Positions 24,017 through 37,200 of a stretch of 64,000 nucleotides of DNA are shown here, piece after piece. Origin of the DNA: Drosophila miranda. Lineage: Eukaryota; Arthropoda; Insecta; Diptera; Drosophilidae. How positions within the stretch are numbered: the first letter of the stretch is position 1; each line of letters begins with the position of its first letter. Location: the NCBI RefSeq assembly GCF_003369915.1, contig NC_046677.1, positions 4,092,001-4,156,000 on the forward strand, read 5' to 3'. Under the pieces are notes generated by a model, which ran no database searches, was not told the origin of the DNA, and saw only the letters and a list, made by a program, of their open reading frames with translations. A program made the translations under genes and the position numbers.

Positions 24017-25141
24017 TATACCCGATACTCAAAATGAGTATTGGGGTATATTAGATTTGTGGTAAAAGTGGATGTGTGTAACGTCCAGAAGTAATCGTTT
24101 CCGACCCCATAAAGTATATATATTTTTGATCAGCATCAATAGCCGAGTCGATTGAGCCCTGTCTGTCTGTCCGTCTGTCCGTCTGTCCGTCCGTCCGTCC
24201 GTCCGTCCGTCCGTCCCCTTCAGCGCCTAGTGCTCAAAGACTATGAGATCTAGAGCAACGATGTTTTGGATCCAGACTTCTGTGATATGTCACTGCTACA
24301 AAAATATTTCAAAACTTCGCCCCGCCCACTTCCGCCTCCACAAAGGACGAAAATCTGTGGCATCCACATTTTTAAAGATACGATAAAACCAAAAACGCAG
24401 AATCGTAGAGGATGACAATATGTTCTAGAGTGTAAAATCTCAACCAGATCGTATAATTATTATAGCCAGAATCAAGAAAACAATTTCATTCTTTCTCGCT
24501 CTGTCTCTCTCTAACACACAGGTTTCATGGTCGGCTTTGCCAATTGCAAAATATGAGTTCAAGGATCTCAGAACCTATAAGAGCCAGAGCAACCAAATTT
24601 GGTATCCACACTCCTGTGATATCGGACCTTGACCGTTTCGTGTCCAAATTTCGCCACACCCCCTTCCGCCCCCGCAAAGGACGAAAATCTGGGGCATCCA
24701 CAAATCTCAGAGACTATTAAGGCTAGAGTAACCAAATTTGGTATCCGCACTTCTGTTAGATCTCACTATAAAACGTATATCTCAGAATTTCGCCCCACCC
24801 CCTTCCGCCCCCACAAAGAACGAAAATCTGTTGCATCCACAATATTGCACATTCGAGAAAACTAAAAACGCAGAATCATAGATAACGACCATATCTATCA
24901 GATTGCTGAATCTGGACCAGATCAGATCATTTTTATAGGCAAAAGGAACAAATCAATTTGCACTGGCTACGCAGCGCCCGACTTGACGCTCAGACTGATT
25001 TTCTGTCTCTCTCGCACGCTATCTTTGTCGTGTCGTTTAATATTAGCGGCGTCTGCCGGAGGAGAGCCATACTGACTTAGTATCGGGTATAACCGTAGAG
25101 TTGCGGTGTCCGCAGCAACTCACAACGTTCCCCCTCGTTTT
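24017..25141 (+). mobile_element. DINE-1/mini-me-like nonautonomous Helentron element
   Basis: Begins TATACCCGATACTCAAAATG. Carries a (GTCY)n microsatellite at 24160-24215 and ends with a hairpin (GAGTTGCGG...CCGCAGCAACTC) followed by CCCCTCGTTTTT. It contains three internal copies of a roughly 60-bp block (near 24305, 24640 and 24785) with the shared string GACGAAAATCTG. This is the anatomy of DINE-1/INE-1 and the 'mini-me' elements described from Diptera. It has no coding capacity. The internal block triplication makes it longer than copy 2. Confidence 0.75.
24160..24215 (+). repeat. (GTCY)n microsatellite inside DINE element
   Basis: GTCTGTCTGTCCGTCTGTCC continuing as GTCC units; the diagnostic tract of mini-me/DINE elements. 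Confidence 0.9.
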
Positions 25142-28100
25142 TATTTGTATTTGTATGAAGTTCAACAGCCCATAAAGTTATGCGCATATTAATTTGTTGG
25201 TCAGTTTTTTTTTCTTTTTCGGTCTGATGTAAAATCCAATTAAATCAAGAAACACAACATCAAAGGTGACATACTATATTCCAAGTTATGTATTAGGTTG
25301 AAGTCTATTTTTGTCGTGAGAAAACTTAAATTAAATTCAATTAGGCGCATGCAAGATGTCAAGTAGATATATGTATAACAAACAGGGCTGACTTTCAGAT
25401 GATAATATGACATTTATTTCAATTAGTATAATTGAACTGAAGTCAAGTTACTTCATTTTAAAATTCAAAATGAGCAATTCAAAATCCAATTTCCGTCTAA
25501 TTTCCTCACTTTCAAAGGGGAATGGTGTTTATCTTTAGACAGTGACCTTTGATCTATGAATAACACTCTTCTCCATTTAGCGGTCACCAGATATGAACAC
25601 CATTCTTTGTTAAGGCATTCCCACTCTGGTTGAAATAGAGCACACTCATGATGATTCAGCAGTTCAAGATCAGGTTTTTAGTATAAGATATTCTGTTTCT
25701 TAAAGGTTATATTTGTATATGTGCATGCACTTATGAAGGTTGAAGAAAGAGTGGTTATACATGTATATTGTATTTCTGAATTGCTTTTAGGTGGAACAAA
25801 AACAAGTTAATTTAATGAAAGGAACATTTTCCGTTGAAGGGAATATCCTGATGCTGATTCTGGTTGACATTGAAACAACTATTAATTTAGAGATCTTTAT
25901 GTAGCAAGAATGAACTTGAAACGTAAAATAAAGAAACTGAAAGGAGCTGTTTCCATTAAATCCTGATCACTCCACAGAAGATTCAGATATTTTCGGAGAG
26001 ATAAAATCATATTCATTCAGACAAATTTTAAAGGTTTTTAAATCCAGACCTGAAATTATGGGGAAATATTGTCAGCCGATCATTTCAATAATCTTTTTAT
26101 GATAAAAACCATATTTTCCAAACTGACTTTCCATACTTTTTCTACACTTCGTAAAGACTTGATCAATCAACAAGCTTATTTTTTACGAGCTTCCGTAATT
26201 TATTCGTTGAGGATGTATATTTATTTATTTGTGAACACCTACACTGAAACTCCATCTCAACCCTTTCGATGTTTCCAATGGAAAAACAACATTCCCCAAA
26301 CTGTTCAAAGTCTGAAGCCAGTAAAATAATTACTTAAGTACACCAACGGAGATAAACAGGCATTACCGGTATGTGCCTCAACTTCAGCCTGCCTCAATAA
26401 TTATACTTATAATTGTACAATACAATACGAGTACAACACATGTATATTATTTTTTGTTTTCGCTGAACTTTTGTGGCCCGGCCTTTTACTTGCCTCAATC
26501 CGAACTGATGTGAGGCGTTCCTCTGCTGCTTGCAACGACCGACAACCGACAAGCGGAAACTGTGGCCCCAAGGAACGAACGCTGCAATTCGCCCGACTAT
26601 CACTCTGGAAATACATACAATACAATGCCAGTAGCAGTAGCAGGGGCAGTGGCATTCGGGGATATATAACACTCCTAAGCTGATAACTGGTATCGCAGAA
26701 CAAAAGAAATAAAGAACAAAGAAGCAATTGCCCCACACCACACCACACAATTCAAATTCAAATTTCTTTTGAAGGTCTAATCGGGTCTGTGTCCACAGAC
26801 TGAAGTCGAGGGCCCCTCCTTAGCCATATAAACAGACGATTATTGTATATACACAGATTAGCACACAACTGAATACCGAATTAATCCATAAAGCAAACTG
26901 CTGTCTAATCGTATTCCAGTTAACAACTGCACAACAAAACAATACACAACCGCAGCTGAACGGCTACAAAAATGTCATAAAATTTGAAATGCACTTGATT
27001 CCCGTCTCCTTCCGTCCCCGTAAGTATATTAGATCTAAGGAATAAATGCCACCCCGCCATGATGTGCATAAATAAACAAGTCATATGAAAAATTATCAAT
27101 ACCAGCAACTATCTGGCTATTAAATGCAAATTATGGTTTTTATTCAGTTTCTTCTGCGTTTTTTTTACACTTTTTTTGCATTGATGTAGTGCTACAAAAG
27201 ATGACGGAGCGATTGTTTGCATTCGGCGTTTAGCTGGGGAATGAATACTCTTAATACAGGAAAAAAGGAGAGGAAAAGGTCGAAGTTTGGAGTACACTTT
27301 AATCTGTTTATTGTCGATTTAACAATAAAAGACACATCAATCTTGAGACACCCTCTCTAGGTTTTTTTAGAGATTTTCCTTTCATTCAAAAAGGTTCAGG
27401 AAAAAAAGATCGCAAAACATTGAAAGATGACCATTAAAGGCTGTGCATCTTATCATCTATGTACCGTGTACATCTCCATTGCTGTTTTTCTTCAATCTAC
27501 TTCCCTTCTAACACAGATAATCCATTAAAAACTTCTACTAGGTATTACGAGTATAGTACCCTCTGTGTATAAAGTGTATGAAAAACTGAATGCATGACTT
27601 GCCATAATAAAGAAAACTCCACTTTTGATGAAGAGCTAATTGAAAATGTCCCAAAGAAGAGAGGAGAGGGAGAATGAGTTTGCCAAAAAACTGCCAATCT
27701 TTCATTCTGCACCGACTGGTAACCCAAGCCGTTCAAGATCAGTTCACTCGTTGTCCCTGACTCATAAATGGGACAATCTACTGGCTATTGACGTTGTGAT
27801 GTACTTTATATTGTACAATGCCAGCGCGGATCAAAAGTCTAATGTGCCTTGAATATCAATCGATTGGGCGGTGTAAGCGATTTGAGTACTAGTACTCGTT
27901 GTGATTTAAACAGGTACGGTACGATGATTCCACTGCAATTAGCCGGCTATAAACAAATCAATGAAAGTAATCACAACGTGATATGCAAATAAGCCTCAAT
28001 TTGAGTTGTGGAAAATTTCAAAAACTGAAGATCAATTGATCTTTTGAACTTTCGATTGGGTTTTGTAGTTAGACTTTAACACTATTACGTTTAATATGCT

Positions 28101-31100
28101 GCATGCAACTAAGTGGAATGGAAATTTAAGAAGATAATCTAACCAATTATTATCGGAACTTTAAAGTTCCTTTTTTTTGTCCTAAATGATGTCACACATG
28201 CGAGTGTTTTCTCTGAAGTGTAATAATTCACAGCAATTGGCAGCGAAGTGTCCAGAAAATTGTTAAGCAAAGATTTATGTTTGTTGAGTGAGAATTGCTT
28301 GACGATTTACACTGTCATCATAAGAGACTCTGGGCACTCAAATTCTACGAAGCTTTGTAGTTAAAGATTAAACATTTTTATTAATGTAGATTTATAGTAA
28401 TCTCCCATCAATATGATGATGATTCTTTGTACCGGAACATACAGAATTCTGTGATACTTCCTTCCGCTTACCATTATCACACATTTTAGGGGCATATCTC
28501 TATCTGGGGCAACTAGACATAACGGAATTTATCAACAAAACTCACATTTGTAGCCTCACTTATAGCATTTAACAACAAAAACGCCACCCGATACTTTTGG
28601 TACAAGAGTCACCCACTGAACCGGCTCTCAAATACTAAATAAATAACATTCTATAGAATCAGGAATAGCCGGTTTCGTTTCGTTTTCTTTCACAATGCCA
28701 AAATCAAAATCAAACCCAAACCAAAGGCAACAGCAACTCGATCCAAACACATCCGATCCAATCGAGCAATGTCCATAAAAACTCGCCTTCGCTTCAGCTC
28801 CCAAGTACGAATTTTACTTCTGTTGTATTTCAAAAATATGTAAATTTTCTAATTCAATAACGGCGTTTTTTGTGTGTGTCGTTTTTTTTTTTTGCACTCT
28901 TACAGTCTTCTATCCTTCACTTGACAAAACGTTAACAATTTAGGCAAACCCCGGGGCCCGCACAAACAGAAACTTGTACTAAAAAAGATGTCTAACTGGT
29001 TTTGAGTTCAAAATTCGTAGTCGGCAGCAAGGTCAGATTGTTATAGAATACCCGCACTTGTTTGTATTAGATGTATGATGCAAACAGGGCCAAAATTTGG
29101 TTGGCCCACAATCGATTTGAGTCGGATAGGGAGGGAATCACACCACCACACACTTTTTTTCTGCTTTTCTGGTGGTATCAGTGGCACATGTGGTTCGACA
29201 GTCGCTGCCTGAAATATTTATAGGCTTCGGCGACCGTCGATCCCGTGAATCAGAAAACAGAAATTAAAACTCAATTGAGCGGGACGCCGGATCCATGTGG
29301 AATGTGCCACAAGTGCAGAAAATTGCCAGCAGCATGGTGTGTCGTCAATCAATTTACATTTCAATTGTGTTACATTTGCGTGGCATTATATATGTATCTA
29401 TGTATATGTATGTGGGTTGCAGTCTAACGGCAGGCAAATCCACTGCAATGGAACACTGCATCGAATAAAATACATAGAAATAATGCAAATTTTTTTTGTG
29501 CCGCATAAATGTATCATGAAGGTGGTATGATCAGGAACTGCATTAGAACAATTGGAACAAAGAAATAGCAATGGAAATACACAACAGTGAAGACAAAAAC
29601 TTTAAATTCATTGTTGCAGGGAAAAATCCAATAGAACTTCCATGGAAACGTTTCTTAGATAACCGGAAGAGGTATTATAGGACTTCATTCAAAGCAATAA
29701 AAAACAATTAGGAACTATAGAAGAGAACTGTATGAATGAGAGACATGAAAATCATGAACATCCAAGACACGAATGGCAATTGCAAAAAGAAAATCTTCTG
29801 AGAACTTTTTCCTCCACAAAACATTTATAATAATAAAACTGGGTTGAAACAAACTACTCTTTTAAAAGAATCATCTGCACAAGCAACATTTCATTACTTT
29901 TACTTTCTTTGTTGTATATTTTGTATCATTAAAGTTTCTCTTTGGTCACTTTTAACGGAATACCTAATTATTTTAATCACTAAACTGCGTACACTTCAAC
30001 TTTCCCCTCCATTTACATGATGTTTAATAACTCTCATCCACATTTTCGCACAGATTTACACAGATGTGTATGATGAGATACTCAGACCTCAACTTATTTT
30101 CACACACGAAATTGTTGTTAATTTTTTAAATCCCAAGCATCCTCTATAATCACCGACACACCGCATACGCCTTGGGCAAGTATTCCACTTCATTGAACAA
30201 ACAAAAAGAAAAACTTTACAGTGATATTATCATCTATTGAGGAAGATCAACGTGCTAAGCCGCTAGTGAGCGTGCGCCTCTTAGAGAACTGGGCAGCAGC
30301 TCAAGGGGGGAAGTGCAACACCTTATAATGCATTGCAGTGCGCTCTGTAAGTTTGGACATGGTCCGGGGACTGGTCTCTCTCTCTCGCTCTTTCTCTCTG
30401 TGGTGTCCGTGCTCGCTGTCCGGAATCAAAGCGCCTGTGCACTGACGAAATGCATCAAACGTCACAGCGGCAAGTGGTAATTGTTTTTATGGCCAACAAC
30501 CACAGAGCCATAACTTGCCTGGTGGCAGTCAAACAGACAGAAAGAGACGCCACTCCACTCTCAAAGGCAGAAAGTGTGTCAAACGTTGCTGCTCGCATGC
30601 GCATAATCCAAAAGCAACAATGCCCAAAAAACATTACCTGGAGCCCCCTCCTAAGCCCCTAAGCCCCTATAAACAACCATAATGTTAACGCAACTTACCG
30701 CAAAAGCCGAACCGAACAAAGATCTGCCCGAAAATAAGATATAATATTTTTGGCAACGGTACTTCGAGTACTGTATGAGATTTCACGTTTCACTTTAAAA
30801 GTTTGTTTCTTTGCAATTGCAGCGGCAGGGTAGGGCGGAAACGGAGGAGGGGCTCAAAGCAGGACGCGACAATATCCAACAATGGGATGAGATGACAGTG
30901 CGAATGAATACGAAAACGCAAATATTGCTGCGGCGACGTCCAAATGGCAACGCGGCTGAAACTGGTATGGCGATTGAAAAGTGCTCCCCAGCTCTTGTTA
31001 TTAATTAACTGGCCAACTCAAGCTTGACAAAATAACAAAAGCAACAACAAATAACACAAAAGAGAGTGCGCAGTGCGCTCACAAAAGTAAGTTATTTAAA

Positions 31101-31220
31101 TCAGTTCTAGTTGGCCGTTTTGCTCAGGTCTAAACCAACATTTATTATCTAAAATCAAACCAGCGCTCTGCAAATTCAATTATTATACACAATTTAACAT
31201 TTAACATTGAGTTAACATCA
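25142..31220. other. AT-rich gene-free stretch between the two CRAL-TRIO genes
   Basis: Six kilobases with no supported coding sequence, RNA gene or long repeat. Only short open frames with AT-driven codon use occur. A GC-richer patch at about 26460-26680 and another at about 30280-30650 have no interpretable protein. It may hold distal enhancers for the flanking genes. Confidence 0.45.
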
Positions 31221-31865
31221 AAAAAAACGAGGGGGACGTTGTGAGTTGCTGCTGCAACCGCAGCTCTACATTTATACCCGATACATAGTCAGTATGGCTA
31301 CATTGAGCGACAATGTGTGCGTGCGGGAGAGACAGAAAACGTGTCTGAACGTGTAGCGCTCAGTGCGTAGCGGCTGCAAATTGATTTGTTCCTTTTGGAT
31401 ATAAACATTATCCGATCTGATTCAGATTCGGAAATCTGATAGATATGGTCATTCCTTATGATTGTGCCATTTTAATTTTCCCGTATCTTTAATATTGTGG
31501 ATGCCACAGATTTTCGTTTTATGTGGGGCCTTAAAGGGGTGTGGCGAAATTTTGAAACAAACTTGTCAAGGTCCGATATCACAGAAGTGTGGATTGCTCT
31601 AGCTCTTATAGGCGCTAACTTTTTGAAATAGGCAAAGCCGACCATGAAGGACAGAGCGAGAAAGATCGAATTTGTTTTCATCATTCTGGCTATAATAATA
31701 ATACGATATGGGTCAGATTCTGCAATCTAGGAGATATAGTCATTATCTACGATTCTGAGTTTTTGTTTTCTCGTATGATCGCTGATCAAGAATATATATA
31801 CTTTATGGGGTAATTTTCACCACAAATCTAATATACCCTAATAGTCATTTTGAGTATCGGGTATA
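31221..31865 (-). mobile_element. DINE-1/mini-me-like element, copy 2 (inverted)
   Basis: On the plus strand it starts AAAAAAACGAGGGGGACGTT, the complement of the 3' end of copy 1. It includes the terminal hairpin and ends with the complement of TATACCCGATACTCAAAATG. It is shorter (about 645 bp) and lacks the (GTCY)n tract and two of the internal blocks. It shares with copy 1 the block complementary to CGAAAATCTGTGGCATCCAC. Confidence 0.75.
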
Positions 31866-32232
31866 AAAAGAAAACTCATTCCAGTTGGACTTGAGTGCAG
31901 TTGAATTTGAGCGATATGGAGAAAAAAGAGCAAGGGAGCTCAGTTTTGCGTTTTGTAGAGAGTTCAAAGCTTTCTCTCTCTCTTGCACAACACTGAATGC
32001 TCATAGCTTTGCTTGAGGCGCGTAATTTAAAAGTTTAGTTAAAAGCTTAAACAACCAGAGCCGTTGCTCTTTTCAAAAACATATGCCATGAGTTAACAGT
32101 TTTCCAGCTTGAACATCTTCCAAAATTTGAAATTAAAAAACACAGAATATCTTATTGTTGCGCCACAACGATCATTATTTGACTGAATTATCAACTGAAC
32201 TATTTTGAAAATGGTATACTACAGCATCAAAG

Positions 32233-32250
32233 CACTAGTGATCACTAGTG
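32233..32250. repeat. 18-bp perfect palindrome
   Basis: CACTAGTGATCACTAGTG is its own reverse complement; a partial third repeat of the AGTGATC unit follows. Confidence 0.9.
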
Positions 32251-32292
32251 ATTAGTGATCAAACATAGGTCGGTTTAACGGCACGAGTTTAT

Positions 32293-32388
32293 TTATAGTA
32301 ATGGGCTGACCGAGAAGTACTTGACGATAACCGTGGTGCAGTAGTTCCACTGTACCTGAATCATGATCGACAGTAGGAGGGGCTTGTC
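32293..32388 (-). CDS. Orphan coding-like terminal exon
   Basis: Read on the minus strand, a polypyrimidine run and CAGCAG acceptor at 32389-32394 precede 31 codons beginning DKPLLLSIMIQVQWNYCTTV and ending SVSPLL, then TAA. An AATAAA overlaps the stop (TAAATAAA). Codon third positions are strongly C/G-rich, as in real Drosophila genes and unlike the AT-rich flank. No matching upstream exon was found and the family is not recognised. It could be a remnant of a duplicated gene. Confidence 0.3.
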   Translation of the reverse strand, partial: DKPLLLSIMIQVQWNYCTTVIVKYFSVSPLL

Positions 32389-33054
32389 CTGCTGCTTGCC
32401 CCAACAAAAAACAAACTTGTTTTAATCAGCATGGAGATATCTGCCTTGCCTAATCTATCAATTAGCTAAAGGAAAAGCCCCCTTGGGGGTCGAACTTTTT
32501 CATGCTTCAGTAATTTCTATAATTTTTTATGTTTTTATTTTTTGCTGTCGAATTTCTGCTGATTGCAGCACTTGAAAATTGGAATTCTTAACTTTCTTTA
32601 GACCAGCCCACCAGCCCCCTGAAGGCCACAACTTGGTTGAAGTTCATTGCATTTGTTCTTGACGGATTCTTTTGTTTCGTTTGACCGTGTGTGCAGTTTT
32701 TTCGATCTTCTTTGGAACACCTTTCGTTATCTTCTTGGCTGATAAATAATTGTTGCGAGTGTTGGGCTATCTAAATTATTTCAGCCATAAACATTTGTGC
32801 TACGAATAGTATGTGCCATAAAGATAATGACCGTGTATTGAGCGCCAAATAGCCTGTTGATTAATTACTTAATTGTGTTATGTAAGCACTGTTAACCAGA
32901 GAAATTATCCAAGCGAAAGAAGCCAGTAACAGCTGACAAAAATGAAGTATTCAATATCAAGTATACGCAAAGGTAGTTAAACAAATTCGAAAGAAGGCAG
33001 AAAACTGCGACAAGTATATCGAGCATTTAGATCCTCTTAGTTTCTCATTCGAGT
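32389..33054. other. AT-rich spacer
   Basis: No coding sequence supported. A short hairpin CCCCCTTGGGGG lies near 32479-32490. Confidence 0.4.
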
Positions 33055-33130
33055 CCAAGCCAAATATTGAACATTCCGCTCATCCGAAATTCCTGATTGG
33101 TGCTATGGGCACCGACTTGCCATCCGCTAA
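33055..33130 (+). repeat. Dispersed short repeat, copy C
   Basis: Carries CGCTCATCCGAAATTCCTGA followed by TTGGTGCTATGGGCACC. It aligns with copies A and B across about 40 bp, and with copy A further upstream (AAATATTGAACATT versus AAATATTAAATATT). Confidence 0.5.
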
Positions 33131-33295
33131 AATATAAAAATGAGTCAGAAAACTGCACCTACCTGAAATCTGTAGTTTTTTTATATTTGTACATTTTTAA
33201 ATACACTGTTCAACAAATTTTAAATGTATTTTAAATATTCTGATAAGTTCCGTTGAGGCTTTAAATCAAGGCTTTAACAACAACGAGTATCTAAG

Positions 33296-34241
33296 ATGTA
33301 CAGCAATTTACGAGTGCTACGGCTCTCTGGTAAGGTCACTTACGGTCGTTGGAGCGTCAAGTTTATTCATATAATTACACGTACTTTGCAATACATTGTT
33401 GTTGTTATGGCTATTCGCTTAGTTTCGAAAGTGTTTCTAGGCAGTAAAAACAAACTCGAAAATAATGTTAACATTTTTCAATTTGTTCCTGTAAAGAACT
33501 TTTACGACGTCATAAAGACATACCAAAGTTTGGGGAAAAATGTTTTTAAGTTTAATAGCCAGTATAAATAATGTTATTATGGTTCAAATATTTTTATAAC
33601 TACCTTTTTTTAGGGAACTTTGGTCACACATGCATAGAATTTCCATCGTTTATTTACTTAAATATGACAGATGTGACAAAAACAGTGTTTTTTTTTTTTA
33701 TCATTATCTGAATGATTTTTCTCAATTTCTGAGACTTACAGATTATTCATTCATTGAGTTCCCCCAAAGGCCTTTGGTAAATATGTATGTTCATTCACCT
33801 TTTTTATTAAAACCACTCCAAAACTTATCCCTTCAAGTACCCTTTAGACTCTTGTTCAATTCCCCAAACTTGGATGTTATTCATTCACGGTTTCTCCCTC
33901 GTTAAGCCTTGAGTGCTAGTATAGTATATTTTCTCAAACATGACACACTTTTGTTTAGCTGTTGTTTCGAGCAGCACACCGACGTCAGCGATTACTGGAA
34001 GTCAAAGTCTAGCTCAGGTCCGGACATGTGTTGGGGTGGGAATATAAATGTAGAAGTGAAAGCATTTTGTGACGAAATGATCCACCAATCGAATGGAACT
34101 GATTTTTTGCACTTTGTGCAGTTGGTAATTAAAACCTCTTTGTACAATTACTCAGAAAGCAAAGTTCTTTCTTTTCGAGTACGTGTACTATATAGAGCTT
34201 CCCCACAGATCTCCAAAGGGCAAGTCTTAGTGATGCCGTGA
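33296..34241 (+). CDS. Possible unannotated gene or decayed gene
   Basis: ATG 33296 opens 88 codons rich in hydrophobic residues (ITRTLQYIVVVMAIRLVSKV). A 52-bp intron with GT at 33562 and TTTTTTAG at 33612-33613 would join in frame to an open stretch from 33614. That frame has one stop (33903) and then stays open to 34241. A second intron would be needed to remove the stop; a CAA|GTACCC donor at 33837 with an acceptor ending at 33974 keeps the frame. Codon use is AT-rich and no family is recognised, so a pseudogene or chance frame remains likely. Confidence 0.2.
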
Positions 34242-37200
34242 TATTACGTATATATATTGCTGCATGACCAGTCTTCGTTAGTTTATCTAAATTGGATCCG
34301 TGTGTTCAACATTTCGATATGAAATAGTTTCTTTTCTTATCAATAGACTTTAGAAACTCCAAGTCTTCCAGCTGATGTTTCTCCACGGAGGACTTATAGC
34401 AAATCATGGAATGGAAACTTTACGGTGTATACCTTGGAAGTCTTCAGATTAGAATTCCACACGCTTTGTATATTTTTGGCCATGCCATTGATAGAAACGT
34501 GGAAGTGATGTGTGGTACGAGTAAGTTTTCCCCATTTCTGCGATAAGCCAACGTTGTGCTATAAATAATGAGGTTGTTGATCGCTTAACATTTCTATAAG
34601 GAAACATAGAAGTCGTGAGTTTTGGCTTAACATATTTTAAACTATTTTATGAGCCTATAACTTAAAGCTTGCAACACAAAATATGGTCAATAAAAAATGG
34701 TCTATTTGTATGGAATTTCAAATTTTTCCACCATCTTTGTACCACTGTTCCGAAAGTACTCGATGCCATTTCTTAACAGCTGTGTGTTGGTCTTAGCTGA
34801 TAGGTTTCTGTTGATCGAATCTTTTGCATGTTTTGCTAGTAAATCCAACGCACACTACACTCCTCACACACTCAAAATGAGTGAATTTGTGTGTGTTATC
34901 TTTTGAAAAAATGTATTTAAATACTCATTAACAGGGGGGCAAAACAGAAGCGAAGCTCGATAAAGCAGCGATCTAGCAAAAACAGAAACAATAACAAAAA
35001 TAAAGACAAAAAATGCTTGGCTCAGCAACTAAAAACCAAATGCTCACAACAAATACTTAAGCGAAATCGAAAACAATAAAAGAACAACAAGAATTAGGAG
35101 CATTATAGACTATATTCCGACTATGGGATACCCTCTAATAAAATATCAAAAGAGATAATTTTTTTCACTAAACTATAACTATCGAAACAGTATTCAATAG
35201 ATATTAAATAAGAGATCGGCTACAGTTTATAAAGTATAAAATAAAACAACAATCAAGAGTACGGCTTTAAAGATGTAAGCCAAAATATGACGTGATGTTA
35301 CGTTACCATAAACAGAAGTATTTTTTAACGTTTGGTAACAAGATTGTAAGACTGGGCGAATTAGGTAGGTCTATCTGTACAACATATTTCGAGTGTACAT
35401 TTTTTCACTGTACTAGGAAGACTTCGAGGAACAACTTTTATCAAGAATTATGTCATTTAACTTTCAATAAGTTTAGAGAATAATTTTGGGACAAAAGTAA
35501 GGACTCGGTTGACATATTGGCGGAAATGCCCATATACCCTCATTCTGTACAAGCAATCGATGCACAAAGCCAGAAAGTTGACGCCTTCGCTTAGCAGCGA
35601 CTACAAATCGTATCAAGTGTGCAGACTTTGCCCTATGACTACACTATATAGCAAACACATTTTACGATATCTGTGTTGTGAGGAAATGTGTGCATTGAGA
35701 ACGAGTATAAGTCGACTTTAGCAGGGGGTTGTTGCTTGGGACATGGACATGTATTTCAAAACAAAGAATCGAACACGTCCCACAATCACCCGAACGGAAT
35801 CCAATAACAATATCAATGACAAAAGCAGCAGCAACAATGATAACGTTCACGATACAATGCCCCAAAAAAATACAAATAAAACAAAAAACTAAGGTGTGAA
35901 AAGAATATCCCACCACCCACCACTTCGCACCGATCTGGTACCTGTTCGCTGCCCAAAAAGCCCAAGGAACACCAACAAATGATCAGTCACCGCAAGGTGT
36001 GTTAGTATAATTGTTTTCGATTCAATCATACCTTAATACAACAAGATCTCATACGTATCGGGCAGTGAAATCTGTAAAAATTTCTGAAATAAATGAAGAA
36101 CACGAATGCTATAGAAAGAGTAATCTCTGGAAATGTATAACCTTGTATTATTATACCTTGATTCAGCGCTGCTTTCTGCCTCTGCCGCTGATGCATTTCG
36201 AGGCGCTGCCTGTCGATCGTTCTGCCGCTGTCGCTGCCGGCACTGATAAGGATTATGAGCTGTGATTAGGAATACTTTCGATGCCGCTGCCCTCTCTCTG
36301 CTACGCCTCTGCCGCTGCCTCTGCTGTTCACTTAACAAGAACGTACATGAAACATTCGATAATAGCCATGGAAGCAGAATATTTTTGGGTTCTCTTATCA
36401 TTTGCTTGAGGACTCTGCTTTGGACTTTAGTCGAAAGTAGTTTGCATACCCTGTAGAGTTAGGGGAAAAATGTACGGGTAGATATATGATAGAAGCATTA
36501 GGAAAAGCTTAGAGATACAACTTAGAAAAAGAATGTTGAAATGTGTTGTAGATGCATATCGAAAAACAAAATATATTTTTAAAAGAATTAGAGCAATTAT
36601 GGATCTGAAAATTCCAACAAACTAAAAAAAATTTCGAGCAAAAATTCCACTTAAAATAGATCAGAAATGTAGTATTCATTATTTTCAAAAATTTTAAACA
36701 TTTTTCCCCAATTTTGAAATCCTTCAAATAAAACTCAATTGCATTTGGTAATAGCTACTACACTTTTAAGCTTAGCTTAAGCCAATGAAATATTTTCCAG
36801 ATTGCAATCTTCTATGAGTACCGTGTAGAATCTACACGGTAATACCCTCGTCAACCTCGAAGCGTCCGCATGATGTTTTATTGGCATTATGAGATATGAG
36901 CTTCCGCTGTCAATAGGCAGGCACGGCTGGCCTGGATGGCCTCTCTGTAATTGCTTTTACTTATGCTTAATTTTTGGCAAATTTACTTTATTTATCACGA
37001 CACACCTGAAACAGCTAAAACGGGGGAACGGACTTGGAGATGGAGGTAGGCTAAGGTAAGGTTCAAGATCCAAGTAACAACATTTCAACATCGTCAGGCC
37101 TCAATCACGATCATAACCGAGCCGGTAGCAGGTCTGGCCTAAAGCATAGCCCGAGTTCGGGTTCGGGTTCAATTGGGGCAGTGGCTGGTCTCTAGTTAAG

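Noticed and set aside
26394-26750. Two overlapping minus-strand frames of about 115 codons
   Set aside because: No domain, no splice context, mixed composition; not supported as a gene.
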